Positions 22,989-32,496 of a stretch of 64,000 nt of DNA are shown piece after piece. The DNA comes from Inquilinus sp. Marseille-Q2685. GTDB taxonomy: Bacteria > Pseudomonadota > Alphaproteobacteria > DSM-16000 > Inquilinaceae. Positions within the stretch are counted from its first letter, which is position 1; every line of letters begins with the position of its first letter. The notes beneath the pieces are model-generated. The model had not been told where the DNA came from. It was given only the letters and a program-made list of their open reading frames with translations, and made no database searches. Location: NCBI RefSeq assembly GCF_916619195.1, contig NZ_CAKAKL010000013.1:62001-126000 (forward strand). The letters are read 5' to 3'. Made by a program: the position numbers and the translations under genes.

Positions 22989-23631
22989 GAGCCGACCCTA
23001 GCGCAGCCGGAGGGGCGATCAGAAGGCCGGCGTGTCCGAGCCCGAGCCGGCGGCCGCCGAACGGCCGGACAGGATTTCCGAGGCGCAGCGAATCGGTGGC
23101 CGGTTCGTCGAAGGACGGCGGGCGTCCAGGACGCCTCGCCGGAGGGCTTCATACTGGGCAAAACATCGGCTTCGCGAATGATTGGCGCCGGATCGATCGC
23201 AATTTCCGATCATATGGCGGCTTATCTCGTGCTTAAGGCGAGTCGGCCGAAAAGCCGCATCGCCTTTCTCGCGAACTGGGCATACCCTGTTAGCATCGAC
23301 GGCATCCTACGGTCCGGATCGCAGGCCGCGCCAAGACCTCGACGAATGAGGCACCGGGCCGAGATAAAATTCAAAGCAGTAGTATTATCGGTCAGTTTGA
23401 GCCCTATATTGATAACCAGAGCGAGCGGTGGAGAAGGGGTAGTGTCATCTATTACGCCTCACCAGAGCCCGAACTGCACAGCCCCCGCAGGGCTTGTGGG
23501 CAGGGGCAGTGAGGCTGCACCTCGTCAGCCACCTGATTCTCGCCGCAAATCTCGGCTCATCATGAGCCGCAAACAGACGCCCAGAAGCTGCGGATGGTGA
23601 GTCTCGATCCTCCAACCTTTGGCGGGTGGCA
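22989..23631. other. 643-bp gene-free gap, partly AT-rich
   Basis: No convincing gene is present. Short open frames exist on both strands but lack ribosome sites and family features. The part from about 23150 to 23460 is much less GC-rich than the surroundings (for example GAGATAAAATTCAAAGCAGT near 23361). It must hold the promoters of the divergent LysR and prkA genes. The only clear structure is the palindrome at 23553-23569. Confidence 0.6.
23553..23569. promoter_or_regulatory. Perfect palindrome in the prkA leader
   Basis: CGGCTCAT-C-ATGAGCCG is a perfect 8-base dyad with a single central base, about 63 bp before the prkA start. The 1-base centre favours a protein operator over an RNA hairpin. 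Confidence 0.45.
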
Positions 23632-25578
23632 ATGGCACCGACCGACGATCTCTTCACCAGCTATGCGAAGTCGTACGAGGCCCGCCGCGCGGCGGAGATG
23701 TCCCTCGAAGAATTCCTGAAGGGATGTCGCAGCGACCCGATGATGTATGCGAGCGCGCCGGAACGGCTGCTCGCCGCCATCGGCCAGCCGGAGATCGTGG
23801 ACACGGCCCGCGACGCCAGGCTGGGGCGGATCTTCATGAACCGGACCATCCGGGTCTATCCGGCCTTCTCCGAGTTCTACGGCATGGAGGAGACGATCGA
23901 GCGGATCGTCAGCTTCCTGCTGCACGCGGCCCAGGGGCTGGAGGAGCGCAAGCAGATCCTCTACCTGCTCGGCCCGGTCGGCGGCGGCAAGTCCTCCCTG
24001 GCCGAACGGCTGAAGGCGCTGATGGAGGTGCACCCGATCTACGCGCTGAAAGCCGGGGACGAGATCAGCCCGATCTTCGAGAGCCCGCTCGGCCTGTTCA
24101 ACCCGGACACGATGGGCGCCGAGTTGGAGGACCGCTACGGCATCCCGCGCCGGCGCCTGACCGGGCTGGTCAGCCCCTGGTGCCTGAAGCGGCTGGACGA
24201 GTTCGGCGGCGACATCTCGCGCTTCAAGGTGGTGCGGCTGCAGCCGTCGCGACTGCGCCAGATCGGCATCGCCAAGACGGAGCCGGGCGACGAGAACAAC
24301 CAGGACATCTCCTCGCTGGTCGGCAAGGTCGACATCCGCAGCCTGGAGACGCTGCCGCAGCACGACCCGGACGCCTACAGCTATTCCGGCGGCCTGAACC
24401 GCGCCAATCAGGGCCTGCTCGAATTCGTCGAGATGTTCAAGGCGCCGATCAAGATGCTGCACCCGTTGCTGACGGCGACGCAGGAGGGCAACTATGTCGG
24501 CACCGAGAACATCGGCGCCCTGCCCTTCACCGGCATCATCATGGCGCATTCCAACGAGGCCGAGTGGCAGGGCTTCAAGAACAACAAGAACAACGAAGCC
24601 TTCATCGACCGGATCTACGTGATCAAGGTGCCCTACTGCCTGCGGGTGACCGAGGAGCAGAAGATCTACGACAAGCTGATCCGCGGTTCGAAGCTGGCTG
24701 ACGCCCCCTGCGCCCCGGGCACGCTGGAGATGCTGGCGCGCTTCTCGGTCCTGTCCCGCCTGCACGAGCACGAGAACTCCAACCTCTACTCCAAGATGCG
24801 GGTCTATGACGGCGAGAGCCTGCGCGAGGTCGATCCCCGCGCCCGCAGCCTGCAGGAGTACAAGGACGCCGCCGGGGTCGACGAGGGCATGGACGGGGTC
24901 TCGACCCGCTTCGCCTTCAAGGCGTTGGCCGCGACCTACAACCACGACACCAACGAGGTCGCCGCCGACCCGGTACACCTGATGTATGTGGTCGAACAGA
25001 TGGTGCGGCGCGAGCAGCTGCCGGCCGAGACCGAGAAGCGCTACCTGGAGTTCCTGAAGGCCGAGCTGGCGCCGCGCTACGCCGAGTTCATCGGGCACGA
25101 GATCCAGAAGGCCTATCTGGAATCGTACCACGACTACGGCCAGAACCTGTTCGACCGCTATGTCGACTACGCCGACGCCTGGATCGAGGACCAGGACTTC
25201 AAGGACCCCGACACCGGCCAACTGCTGAACCGCGACCTGCTGAACCAGGAGCTGACCAAGATCGAGAAGCCGGCCGGGATCGCCAACCCGAAGGACTTCC
25301 GGAACGAGGTGGTCAAGTTCGCCCTGCGCTCCCGCGCCGGGAACGAGGGCCGCAACCCGAGCTGGACCAGCTACGAGAAGATCCGCGACGTGATCGAGCG
25401 GCGGATGTTCAGCCAGGTCGAGGAGCTGCTGCCGGTGATCAGCTTCGGCTCGAAGAAGGACGGCGACACCGAGAAGAAACACGAGGAGTTCGTCTCGCGC
25501 ATGGTCGCCCGCGGCTACACCGAGCGGCAGGTCCGGCGCCTGGTCGAATGGTACATGCGGGTGAAGCAGGCAGGCTGA
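23632..25578 (+). CDS. prkA: PrkA-type serine protein kinase / AAA protein
   Basis: 648 residues, the normal length of PrkA (YeaG). The AAA-like N-terminal half contains the Walker A loop GPVGGGKSS at residues about 114-122 and the family opening SYEARRAAEMSLEEFLKGC. The C-terminal PrkA kinase-like domain follows from about residue 390. Family members are expressed in starvation or stationary phase and act with the next two genes; phosphotransfer and AAA protease activities have both been proposed. ATG at 23632 matches the family start, though its ribosome site is weak and a GTG at 23626 is possible. First gene of the prkA-yeaH-spoVR operon. Confidence 0.93.
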   Translation: MAPTDDLFTSYAKSYEARRAAEMSLEEFLKGCRSDPMMYASAPERLLAAIGQPEIVDTARDARLGRIFMNRTIRVYPAFSEFYGMEETIERIVSFLLHAAQGLEERKQILYLLGPVGGGKSSLAERLKALMEVHPIYALKAGDEISPIFESPLGLFNPDTMGAELEDRYGIPRRRLTGLVSPWCLKRLDEFGGDISRFKVVRLQPSRLRQIGIAKTEPGDENNQDISSLVGKVDIRSLETLPQHDPDAYSYSGGLNRANQGLLEFVEMFKAPIKMLHPLLTATQEGNYVGTENIGALPFTGIIMAHSNEAEWQGFKNNKNNEAFIDRIYVIKVPYCLRVTEEQKIYDKLIRGSKLADAPCAPGTLEMLARFSVLSRLHEHENSNLYSKMRVYDGESLREVDPRARSLQEYKDAAGVDEGMDGVSTRFAFKALAATYNHDTNEVAADPVHLMYVVEQMVRREQLPAETEKRYLEFLKAELAPRYAEFIGHEIQKAYLESYHDYGQNLFDRYVDYADAWIEDQDFKDPDTGQLLNRDLLNQELTKIEKPAGIANPKDFRNEVVKFALRSRAGNEGRNPSWTSYEKIRDVIERRMFSQVEELLPVISFGSKKDGDTEKKHEEFVSRMVARGYTERQVRRLVEWYMRVKQAG

Positions 25579-25617
25579 GAGAGCTTCTTCAGGACGGAGG
25601 TCGGAAACGACGCAACG

Positions 25618-26934
25618 ATGTCCATGCATATCATCGACCGGCGGCTCAATCCGGGTGGCAAGAGCCTCGTCAACCGCCAGCGCTTCCTGCGCCGGGCCAA
25701 GGCCCTGGTGCAGCGGGCGGTCCGGGACAGTTCGCGCGAGCGCAGCATCAAGGATCTGGAGCAGGGCGGCGAGGTCGCGATCCCGGTCACCGGCGTGAAC
25801 GAGCCGCGGCTGCACCGCTCCTCCTCCGGCGGCGTTCGCGACCATGTGCTGCCGGGTAACAAGGAGTTCGTCGAGGGCGACACCATCCAGCGGCCGAAGC
25901 GCGGCGGCGGGGGCGGCGGCACCGAGGGCGCGCCCGACGGCGACGGCCAGGACGAGTTCCGCTTCGTGCTGTCGCAGGAGGAGTATCTGGAGCTCTTCCT
26001 CGACGACCTGGAGCTGCCCGACCTGGCCAAGCGCAAGCTGGTCGCGTCCGAGAGTGTCGGCTGGCGGCGGGCCGGCTTCTCCACCAGCGGCCCGCCGGCC
26101 AGCCTGGCGGTGACCCGCACCATGCAGAAGGCGATGTCGCGCCGCATCGCCCTGCGCCGCCCGAAATCCGGCGAGATCAAGGATGTCGAGGCCGAGATCG
26201 CGGCGCTGGAGGGCGATGCGGAGGCCGACCAGGACCGGATCGACGAGCTGCAGGAGCGGCTGGACCACCTGCTGCAGCGCACCCGGCGCATCCCCTATAT
26301 CGACCCGGTCGACCTGCGCTACCGCCGGCTGGAGGCGACGCCGAAGCCGGTGGCCCAGGCGGTGATGTTCTGCCTGATGGACGTCTCCGGCTCGATGACG
26401 GAGCACATGAAGGACCTGGCGAAGCGCTTCTTCGCCCTGCTGCACCTGTTCCTCAAGCGCCGCTACAAGCACGTCGAGATCGTGTTCATCCGCCACACCC
26501 ACCAGGCCGAGGAGGTGGACGAGGAGACGTTCTTCTACTCGACCGAGAGCGGCGGCACGGTGGTCTCCACCGCGCTGGAGATGATGGCCTCGATCGTCGC
26601 CCAGCGCTACCGGCCGGAGGACTGGAACATCTACGCCGCCCAGGCCTCGGACGGCGACAACCTGTCGAGCGACAGCGCCAAATCCGCGGCGTTGCTGGGC
26701 GACGAGATCCTGCCGCTGTGCCAGTACTTCGCCTATCTCGAGGTCGGCCGCGACGAGGACCCGATGTCCTCGGGCGTGGTGCCGCGCCAGACCGACCTGT
26801 GGCAGACCTACGACCGGGTGCGGAAGGCCGACGCGCCCTTTGCCATGCGCAAGGTCTGGCACCGCCGCGACATCTATCCGGTGTTCCGCGAGCTGTTCCA
26901 GCGCCGTGACGTGCAGACCGCGGGGGCCGAATGA
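25618..26934 (+). CDS. yeaH: YeaH/YhbH family protein (DUF444)
   Basis: 438 residues. The N-terminal part is basic and disordered, with a glycine run near residue 100 and a helical coiled region at about 180-225. The C-terminal half is a von Willebrand A-like domain whose metal site reads D-V-S-G-S-M at residues 255-260. The opening MHIIDRRLNPGGKSLVNRQRFLRR is diagnostic of DUF444. It is cytosolic, found almost always between prkA and spoVR, and thought to work with PrkA in the stress response. It follows prkA by 39 bp and overlaps spoVR by 4 bp. Confidence 0.93.
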   Translation: MSMHIIDRRLNPGGKSLVNRQRFLRRAKALVQRAVRDSSRERSIKDLEQGGEVAIPVTGVNEPRLHRSSSGGVRDHVLPGNKEFVEGDTIQRPKRGGGGGGTEGAPDGDGQDEFRFVLSQEEYLELFLDDLELPDLAKRKLVASESVGWRRAGFSTSGPPASLAVTRTMQKAMSRRIALRRPKSGEIKDVEAEIAALEGDAEADQDRIDELQERLDHLLQRTRRIPYIDPVDLRYRRLEATPKPVAQAVMFCLMDVSGSMTEHMKDLAKRFFALLHLFLKRRYKHVEIVFIRHTHQAEEVDEETFFYSTESGGTVVSTALEMMASIVAQRYRPEDWNIYAAQASDGDNLSSDSAKSAALLGDEILPLCQYFAYLEVGRDEDPMSSGVVPRQTDLWQTYDRVRKADAPFAMRKVWHRRDIYPVFRELFQRRDVQTAGAE

Positions 26935-28463
26935 CGGGCGACAAGCTGCTCTATCCAGGCACCGACTGGGATTTCGGCACGATCCAGCGGATCTACGACC
27001 GGGTTGAGCAGGTGGCGAAGGGGCTGAAGCTCGACACCTATCCCAACCAGATCGAGGTGATCACGGCCGAGCAGATGCTCGACGCCTATTCCTCGATCGG
27101 CATGCCGCTGTTCTACAAGCACTGGTCCTTCGGCAAGCAGTTCGCCCAGAACGAGGTGCTGTACCGCAAGGGGCTGCGCGGCCTGGCTTATGAGCTGGTG
27201 ATCAATTCCAGCCCCTGCATCAGCTACATCATGGAGGAGAACACGGCGACCCTGCAGACGCTGGTGATCGCCCATGCCGCCTTCGGCCACAACACCTTCT
27301 TCAAGACCAACTACCTGTTCAAGCAGTGGACCGACGCCGAGGGCATCCTCGACTATCTGGAATTCGCCAAGGGCTACATCGCGCAATGCGAGGAGCGCTA
27401 CGGCCAGATGGCGGTCGAGCAGCTGCTGGACGCCGCCCATGCGCTGATGAGCCATGGCGTGCACCGCTATCCGCGGCCGCGCCGGCCCGACCTGAAGACC
27501 GAGGAGCGCCGGGCCAAGGAGCGGTTGGAATACCAGGAGCAGGTGTTCAACGACCTGTGGCGCACCCTGCCGAACGCGCCGGCCAAATCCGGCCCGGTGC
27601 TGACCGAGGAGCGCCGCCGGGCCCTCTTGGAGCTGCCGCAGGAGAACATCCTCTACTTCCTGGAGAAATCGGCGCCGCGGCTGCAGCCCTGGCAGCGCGA
27701 GCTGCTGCGCATCGTCCGGCTGGTGGCGCAGTACTTCTACCCGCAGTCGCAGACCAAGGTGATGAACGAGGGCTGCGCCTGCTGGGTGCACTACAAGATC
27801 ATGACCCAGTTGCACGAGGAGGGTGCGCTGAACGACGGCGCCTTCCTGGAGTTCCTGCAGTCCCACACCAACGTCGTGTACCAGCCGGAATTCAACGATC
27901 CGCACTACAACGGCATAAACCCCTACGCCCTCGGCCTGGGGATGATGCAGGACATCGAGCGGATCGTCGTCGACCCGACCGACGAGGACCGCGAATGGTT
28001 CCCGGACATCGCCGGCAAGGGCGATGCCACCGGCGTGCTGCAGGATGTCTGGGCGAACTATCGCGACGAGAGCTTCGTGTCGCAGTTCCTGAGCCCGCGG
28101 CTGATCCGGCAGTGGCGGATGTTCCACCTGCTGGACGATTCCGGCCAGCCGGAGCTGCGGGTGGACGCGATCCACGACGAGAACGGCTACCGCCGGATCC
28201 GCCGGGCCCTGGCCCGGCACTATGACGTCGCCTGGGTCGATCCGGACATCCAGGTGGTCGACGTCGACCTCGCCGGCGACCGCCGCCTGATCCTGCACCA
28301 CAGCGTCGTCAACGGCATCCTCTTGGCCGAGAACGACACCAGGCAGGTGCTGCAGCATCTCGCCGACCTGTGGGGCTACGACGTGCTGCTGAAGGAGATC
28401 GACCCGGCCAGCAACGCCGTGCTGAAGGAGCATTCCGCCAGCGCCCGGTCGACGTTCTTCTGA
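26931..28463 (+). CDS. spoVR: SpoVR family protein (YcgB-like)
   Basis: 510 residues, the family's usual length. Typical blocks are DTYPNQIEVITAEQMLDAYSSIGMP, HWSFGKQF, YELVINSSPCISYIMEENT, and YFYPQSQTKVMNEGCACWVHY. Named for a sporulation gene but common in non-sporulating Proteobacteria, where its biochemical role is unsettled. Its ATG overlaps the yeaH stop (ATGA), so expression is coupled. It closes the operon, followed 23 bp later by a hairpin repeat. Confidence 0.93.
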   Translation: MTGDKLLYPGTDWDFGTIQRIYDRVEQVAKGLKLDTYPNQIEVITAEQMLDAYSSIGMPLFYKHWSFGKQFAQNEVLYRKGLRGLAYELVINSSPCISYIMEENTATLQTLVIAHAAFGHNTFFKTNYLFKQWTDAEGILDYLEFAKGYIAQCEERYGQMAVEQLLDAAHALMSHGVHRYPRPRRPDLKTEERRAKERLEYQEQVFNDLWRTLPNAPAKSGPVLTEERRRALLELPQENILYFLEKSAPRLQPWQRELLRIVRLVAQYFYPQSQTKVMNEGCACWVHYKIMTQLHEEGALNDGAFLEFLQSHTNVVYQPEFNDPHYNGINPYALGLGMMQDIERIVVDPTDEDREWFPDIAGKGDATGVLQDVWANYRDESFVSQFLSPRLIRQWRMFHLLDDSGQPELRVDAIHDENGYRRIRRALARHYDVAWVDPDIQVVDVDLAGDRRLILHHSVVNGILLAENDTRQVLQHLADLWGYDVLLKEIDPASNAVLKEHSASARSTFF

Positions 28464-28485
28464 CTGCAAGGCTTGCCCTGATGCA

Positions 28486-28516
28486 TTGCCTCTCCCGCCG
28501 GACGCGGGAGAGGCAA
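28486..28516. repeat. Dispersed hairpin repeat, copy 1 (likely terminator)
   Basis: TTGCCTCTCCCGC (28486-28498) and GCGGGAGAGGCAA (28504-28516) are perfect 13-base arms around CGGAC. An almost identical element occurs at 43783-43813. It sits between the convergent spoVR and MscS genes, where it can end transcripts from both sides. Confidence 0.7.
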
Positions 28517-28535
28517 CGTAACAAACTTCGGTCCT

Positions 28536-30656
28536 TCAGCCCGCCTCTCCCGCCGGCTTGGCGCGATCGAGGGCGTGCTGGGCCACGGCTGAGGTCGCAG
28601 CCCCGCCGCCCGCCACGGTCACGGTCGGGACGGCGAAGGCGATGCCGTTGGCTTCGAAGGCCTTCTTGATCATCGCCAGGGCGCGGCGCCGGATCACGAA
28701 CTGCTCGCCCGGCCTGGTCATCATCTTCAGCCGGATCTGGATGGCGTAGTCGCCGAACTGTTCCACACCCTGCATCTTCAGCGTTTCCAGGATGTGCGGC
28801 GCGAATTCCGGATCGGCCGCCAGCTCCTTTCCGACCTGCTTGACGATCGGCTTGATCTTGTCGAGATCGGTGTCGTAGGTGACCGAGACCGTCATCTTGT
28901 CGATCACCCAGTCGCGCGAATAGTTGGTGATCTTGTCCAGCGAGCCGAACGGGATGGTGTGCAGCGCGCCGCGGTGGTGGCGCAGCTTGAGCGAGCGCAG
29001 CGAGAACCCCTCCACCGTGCCGCGGATGCTGCCGCTCTCGATGTACTCGCCGATGCGGAAGGCGTCGTCGAACAGGAAGAACATGCCGGAGATGACGTCC
29101 TTCACCAGGGTCTGGGCGCCGAAGCCGACGGCCAGGCCGACCACCCCGGCGCCGGCGATCAGCGGCCCGATCTCCACCCCCAACGCCGCCAACGCGATCA
29201 GCCCCGCCATCACCGCCAGCACCACGAACAGCACGTTCTTCAGGATCGGCAGCAGGGTGCGCAGCCGGGCGCGGCGCCGGGCCTCGTCGCCAGCGCCGAG
29301 CCCGGCCGTGTTCGCGGCCGCGATGCGCTGGTCCAGCCAGGCGCGCAGCAGGTGCCAGGCGAAATCCGCCACCAGGAACACGATCGCGGCGTTGATGGCG
29401 CCGCGCAGCAGCCGCGTCGCCAGCGTGTCGCGCGAGGTCAGGGCGCCGAGGTCGAGCCCGAGCACGCCGGCGATGGCCAGCGCGCCGCCGATCCCCAGCA
29501 GCGCGCGCAGGCCGCGCTCCAGCGACACCGCCAGCACCGACGGCACCTCCTCCGCCGCGGCCGCGCCCGGCGGGCGCAGCACATGCTTGACCGCGAGATG
29601 GGTGCCGCGGATGGCGATCGGCAGCAGCAGCAGGATGATGCCGACATAGAAGGGCGCGGTCGTGCCGGTGAACAGCGCCAGCCAGATCCCGACGATGTAG
29701 AGGGTCAGGAGCCAGGTGCCGATCCGGTGGTCATGGCCGATCCGGTCGCGCCCGTCGAAGGTCGGGGCGCGCCACAGCGCGGCCAGGGTCAGGCCCAGCA
29801 GCACCACGCCGCAGGCCAGGCCGACCAGGTACCAGGACTCCAGCCGCAGCCCCAGCGTCGCCAGCATGCCGAGCGTGAACTGCACGAAGAAGAACCAGCC
29901 GACCAGGATGGCGGACCAGACGAACCAGTAATGCGCGGTCGGCGTCGCCATCGGCACCAGCCGGAACTTCTCCGCCCCCGGCGCCAGGATGATGCGGCCC
30001 AGCACCAGCGTCACCCGCACGATCAGCACCAGCAGCAGGTAGGACAGCACGATCTCCTGCAGCAGCAGCGGCCAGTCGAACAGCAGGAAGGCGCCGATGC
30101 TGCCGAGGGCGAAGACGAGGATCAGGCCGAGGCCGTAGACCGAGCGCAGCCACACCGCCTGCAGCCGGCCGTGCAGGGTGTCGAGCTGGGTCCCGATCAG
30201 CCGCTGCCGGAAGCCGGTGGACAGCCGCCAATACAGCTGCTCGGCGCCGAAGCCGAGGCCGATGAACACGGCCAGGGACACGACCGTCCAGGCCAGCCCT
30301 CGCTCCATCAGCTGCCCCGTCAGGGTCCGCCAGGCGGCGGCGAGCTCCGCCGGCAGGGCCGGGGCGGCGGCGATCAGCGACCGCAGGAAGCCGCGCGTCG
30401 CCTCGATGCCGCCGGCCATGCTCTGCTGCATTCCCGCCGCCATGGCCGGGGCGGCCGGCGGCCCGGTGTCCGCCGGGGCCGCGGCGGGGGCCGCGACCTG
30501 GGCCTGCAGCCAGCCGCGGACTTCGGGGTCCTGCAGCAGCTCGGCCAGGCTGCGCAGCTTCTCCGGGCTCGGCGGGGCCGCCGCCTGCTGGGCCAGGGCA
30601 GGGCCGGACGCGCCCAGCCCGAGCAGGAGGACGAACAGGACCAGAAGGCGATGCAT
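28536..30656 (-). CDS. MscS-family mechanosensitive ion channel with large periplasmic/membrane N-terminus
   Basis: 706 residues. Signal peptide RLLVLFVLLLGLGASGPALA, then an Ala/Pro-rich stretch and about 10 membrane helices. The pore helix and beta domain of MscS lie near residues 490-560: GAGVVGLAVGFGAQTLVKDVISGMFFLFDD with its Gly/Ala pattern, followed by IPFGSLDKITNYSRDW. This is the longer YbdG/YnaI-like or MscK-like class. It opens under membrane tension to release solutes on osmotic down-shock. It is followed by an LtrA gene 14 bp upstream of its start on the same strand, suggesting one transcript. Confidence 0.9.
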   Translation of the reverse strand: MHRLLVLFVLLLGLGASGPALAQQAAAPPSPEKLRSLAELLQDPEVRGWLQAQVAAPAAAPADTGPPAAPAMAAGMQQSMAGGIEATRGFLRSLIAAAPALPAELAAAWRTLTGQLMERGLAWTVVSLAVFIGLGFGAEQLYWRLSTGFRQRLIGTQLDTLHGRLQAVWLRSVYGLGLILVFALGSIGAFLLFDWPLLLQEIVLSYLLLVLIVRVTLVLGRIILAPGAEKFRLVPMATPTAHYWFVWSAILVGWFFFVQFTLGMLATLGLRLESWYLVGLACGVVLLGLTLAALWRAPTFDGRDRIGHDHRIGTWLLTLYIVGIWLALFTGTTAPFYVGIILLLLPIAIRGTHLAVKHVLRPPGAAAAEEVPSVLAVSLERGLRALLGIGGALAIAGVLGLDLGALTSRDTLATRLLRGAINAAIVFLVADFAWHLLRAWLDQRIAAANTAGLGAGDEARRRARLRTLLPILKNVLFVVLAVMAGLIALAALGVEIGPLIAGAGVVGLAVGFGAQTLVKDVISGMFFLFDDAFRIGEYIESGSIRGTVEGFSLRSLKLRHHRGALHTIPFGSLDKITNYSRDWVIDKMTVSVTYDTDLDKIKPIVKQVGKELAADPEFAPHILETLKMQGVEQFGDYAIQIRLKMMTRPGEQFVIRRRALAMIKKAFEANGIAFAVPTVTVAGGGAATSAVAQHALDRAKPAGEAG

Positions 30657-30670
30657 GGCGGGACGGTTCC

Positions 30671-31867
30671 TCAGCCGATCTCGGGCGATGATAGGGCCCG
30701 CGCGTGGCGAAGCGACAGCCGTTCCCAAACCGCGACGACGACCAGCACCACCGCCACGGCGGCGGCCAGCAGCAGCGGCGACAGCGCGGCGACCGCCGCG
30801 ATCAGCAAGGCCAGGAGGACGAGGCCGACCAGATGCGACAGCGGGATGCGGCCGGCGGTGGTCCATTTGAACAGCGCGTTGCCGAGCAAGTACAGCGCCG
30901 GCCCGCCCAGCAGGGCGATCGCGGTCTTGCCGTCGACATGGCCCTCGGGATGGGCCAGCACCAGCTCGTCCGCCACCGCGCCGACGATGATGCCGGCGAC
31001 GATCAGCAGGTGGATATAGGTGTAGGCGATGCGCGCCAGCCGCCCGGGATCGTCGGCATGGGCGATGCGGCGGCTGCCGCGCTCGGCGCCGATATCGAAA
31101 TAGCTCCACCACATCGCCACGCTGCCGATGAAGGAAACGGCGAAGGCGGCGATGGTGGCGGCATCCGGCGCCAGATCGGCGAAGGTGGCGCCGGTGACCA
31201 GGATGGATTCACCCAGCGCGATGATCACGAACAGGCCGCAGCGCTCGGCCAGATGGCCGCCTTCGACGTCCCAGTCGGCGGTGGTCGAGCGCCCCAGGCC
31301 GGGGGTCCAGAAGCCGAGCGAAGGCGAGACATATTCGATCGCCAGCGCCACGACCCAGAGCGCCAGCCGCGCCTCCGCCTCGGCGAAGGCCCCGGCGATC
31401 CAGAACACGGCGGAGAGCACGAGCCAGGCGGTGATGCGCAGGAAGTTGCGATAGTTGCCGGGGCTGTGCCCGCGCAGCGCCGCCGCGGTGAACAGGCTGC
31501 GCCCGACCTGCATGAAGACATAGGCGCCGGCGAAGCCCAGCCCCTTTTCGGCGAAGGCCTCCGGCAGCGAGGTCGACAGCACCAGCCCGGCCAGCATCAG
31601 CACCAGCAGCAGCAGGCGCACCGGCGTGCGGTCGGGGTCGAGCCAGTTGGTGACCCAGGAGGTGTAGATCCACACCCACCATACGGCTAGGAACAGCAGC
31701 GCCGTGTGTACCGCGCCGAGCGCGGTGAGGTCGTGCAGCAGCCCGTGCGACAGCTGGGTGATCGCGAAGACGAAGACCAGGTCGAAGAACAGCTCGACGA
31801 AGGTGACCTTGCCGTGCTCATGCGCCTTGCGCGGGCGGAGCAGGCCGCGGGCCGCCTGGGTGGTCAT
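30671..31867 (-). CDS. Low temperature requirement protein A (LtrA) family
   Basis: 398 residues with about 11 membrane helices. The opening KVTFVELFFDLVFVFAITQLSHGL is the hallmark of LtrA, first linked to growth at low temperature in Listeria. The ALGESILVTGATFADL block is also conserved. Molecular function of the family is unknown. It is 14 bp upstream of the MscS-type gene and probably cotranscribed with it, and 34 bp downstream of the sensor-domain gene on the same strand. Confidence 0.9.
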   Translation of the reverse strand: MTTQAARGLLRPRKAHEHGKVTFVELFFDLVFVFAITQLSHGLLHDLTALGAVHTALLFLAVWWVWIYTSWVTNWLDPDRTPVRLLLLVLMLAGLVLSTSLPEAFAEKGLGFAGAYVFMQVGRSLFTAAALRGHSPGNYRNFLRITAWLVLSAVFWIAGAFAEAEARLALWVVALAIEYVSPSLGFWTPGLGRSTTADWDVEGGHLAERCGLFVIIALGESILVTGATFADLAPDAATIAAFAVSFIGSVAMWWSYFDIGAERGSRRIAHADDPGRLARIAYTYIHLLIVAGIIVGAVADELVLAHPEGHVDGKTAIALLGGPALYLLGNALFKWTTAGRIPLSHLVGLVLLALLIAAVAALSPLLLAAAVAVVLVVVAVWERLSLRHARALSSPEIG

Positions 31868-31901
31868 GTGCGGAATCCCACGAATCCGATGGTTCGCAAT
31901 C

Positions 31902-32486
31902 CTATGCCGGGCCCTGCATCCGCGCGAGATGCCGCGCCGCGGCGGCCTCCAGCACCGGGCTCAGCGCCTCGGCCAGCGCCTCCAGCTTGGCGATATCCTC
32001 CGCGCCGAAGCCGCCGCAGCGGTCGGTGACGGCGACGAGTGACGCCATCCGCCCGTCGGCGAAGGGCATCGGCAGGGCCAGGTAGTCGGTGGCGCCCTGC
32101 GCCGCCAGGCGGTGCAACAGCGGATGGGCCGTCGCCGGCACGGCCGGCTCCAGCCGCAGGCGGAACGCCGTGCCCGTACGGTCGATATGCTCCAGCGGGC
32201 TGCCGATATAGGCGGGCAGCCGCTGCAGCCCCGCCCGGGCGACCCGGTCGCGGTCCAGCGGCTGCCCGCGCGTCCAGACTGCGGCCCAGCCGGCGAGGCG
32301 CGGCCCGTCGGCCCGCAGCGACAGGCGCAGCCGCACCAGCGGCGCGCCGGCCGCGACCAGCCGCAGCGCCAGCCCCCGGGTCAGCTCGTTCGGGTCGGCC
32401 AGGAATCGGCCCTCGCGGAACAGCCAGAGCAGGACGGGCGCCAGCGCCCAGCCGCCGCCGGCATCCGCGAGGGCCTCGGCGCCCAT
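31902..32486 (-). CDS. Stand-alone cyclase-type sensor domain, no catalytic domain
   Basis: About 194 residues. The sequence LADPNELTRGLALRLVAAGAPLVRLRLSLR, then PAYIGSPLEHI, EGATDYLAL-like AQGATDYLALPMPFADGR and VTDRCGGFGAEDIAKLEAL, resembles the N-terminal sensory (GAF-like) half of class III adenylate cyclases in alphaproteobacteria. Here the protein ends at HLARMQGPA with no cyclase domain after it. It may be a shed sensor, a regulator acting on a partner, or a gene remnant, but the frame is intact. The start is uncertain: ATG 32486 (GGGAG adjacent) or ATG 32519 overlapping the SDR gene upstream. Confidence 0.65.
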   Translation of the reverse strand: MGAEALADAGGGWALAPVLLWLFREGRFLADPNELTRGLALRLVAAGAPLVRLRLSLRADGPRLAGWAAVWTRGQPLDRDRVARAGLQRLPAYIGSPLEHIDRTGTAFRLRLEPAVPATAHPLLHRLAAQGATDYLALPMPFADGRMASLVAVTDRCGGFGAEDIAKLEALAEALSPVLEAAAARHLARMQGPA

Positions 32487-32496
32487 CTCCCGTCCG

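Noticed and set aside
22989-23631. Small open frames such as 23019-23213 (minus) as real genes
   Set aside because: No ribosome site, no signal or domain, and ordinary stop-free chance length in GC-rich DNA.
23560-26862. 1100-codon open frame on the minus strand across prkA-yeaH
   Set aside because: Shadow of the plus-strand genes in high-GC DNA. It is rich in Arg, His and Gln with no domain, while the other strand encodes PrkA and YeaH with clear motifs.
30657-31112. N-terminal extension of the MscS protein to 858 residues
   Set aside because: The extension is an out-of-frame reading of the LtrA gene; a clean signal peptide starts at 30656.
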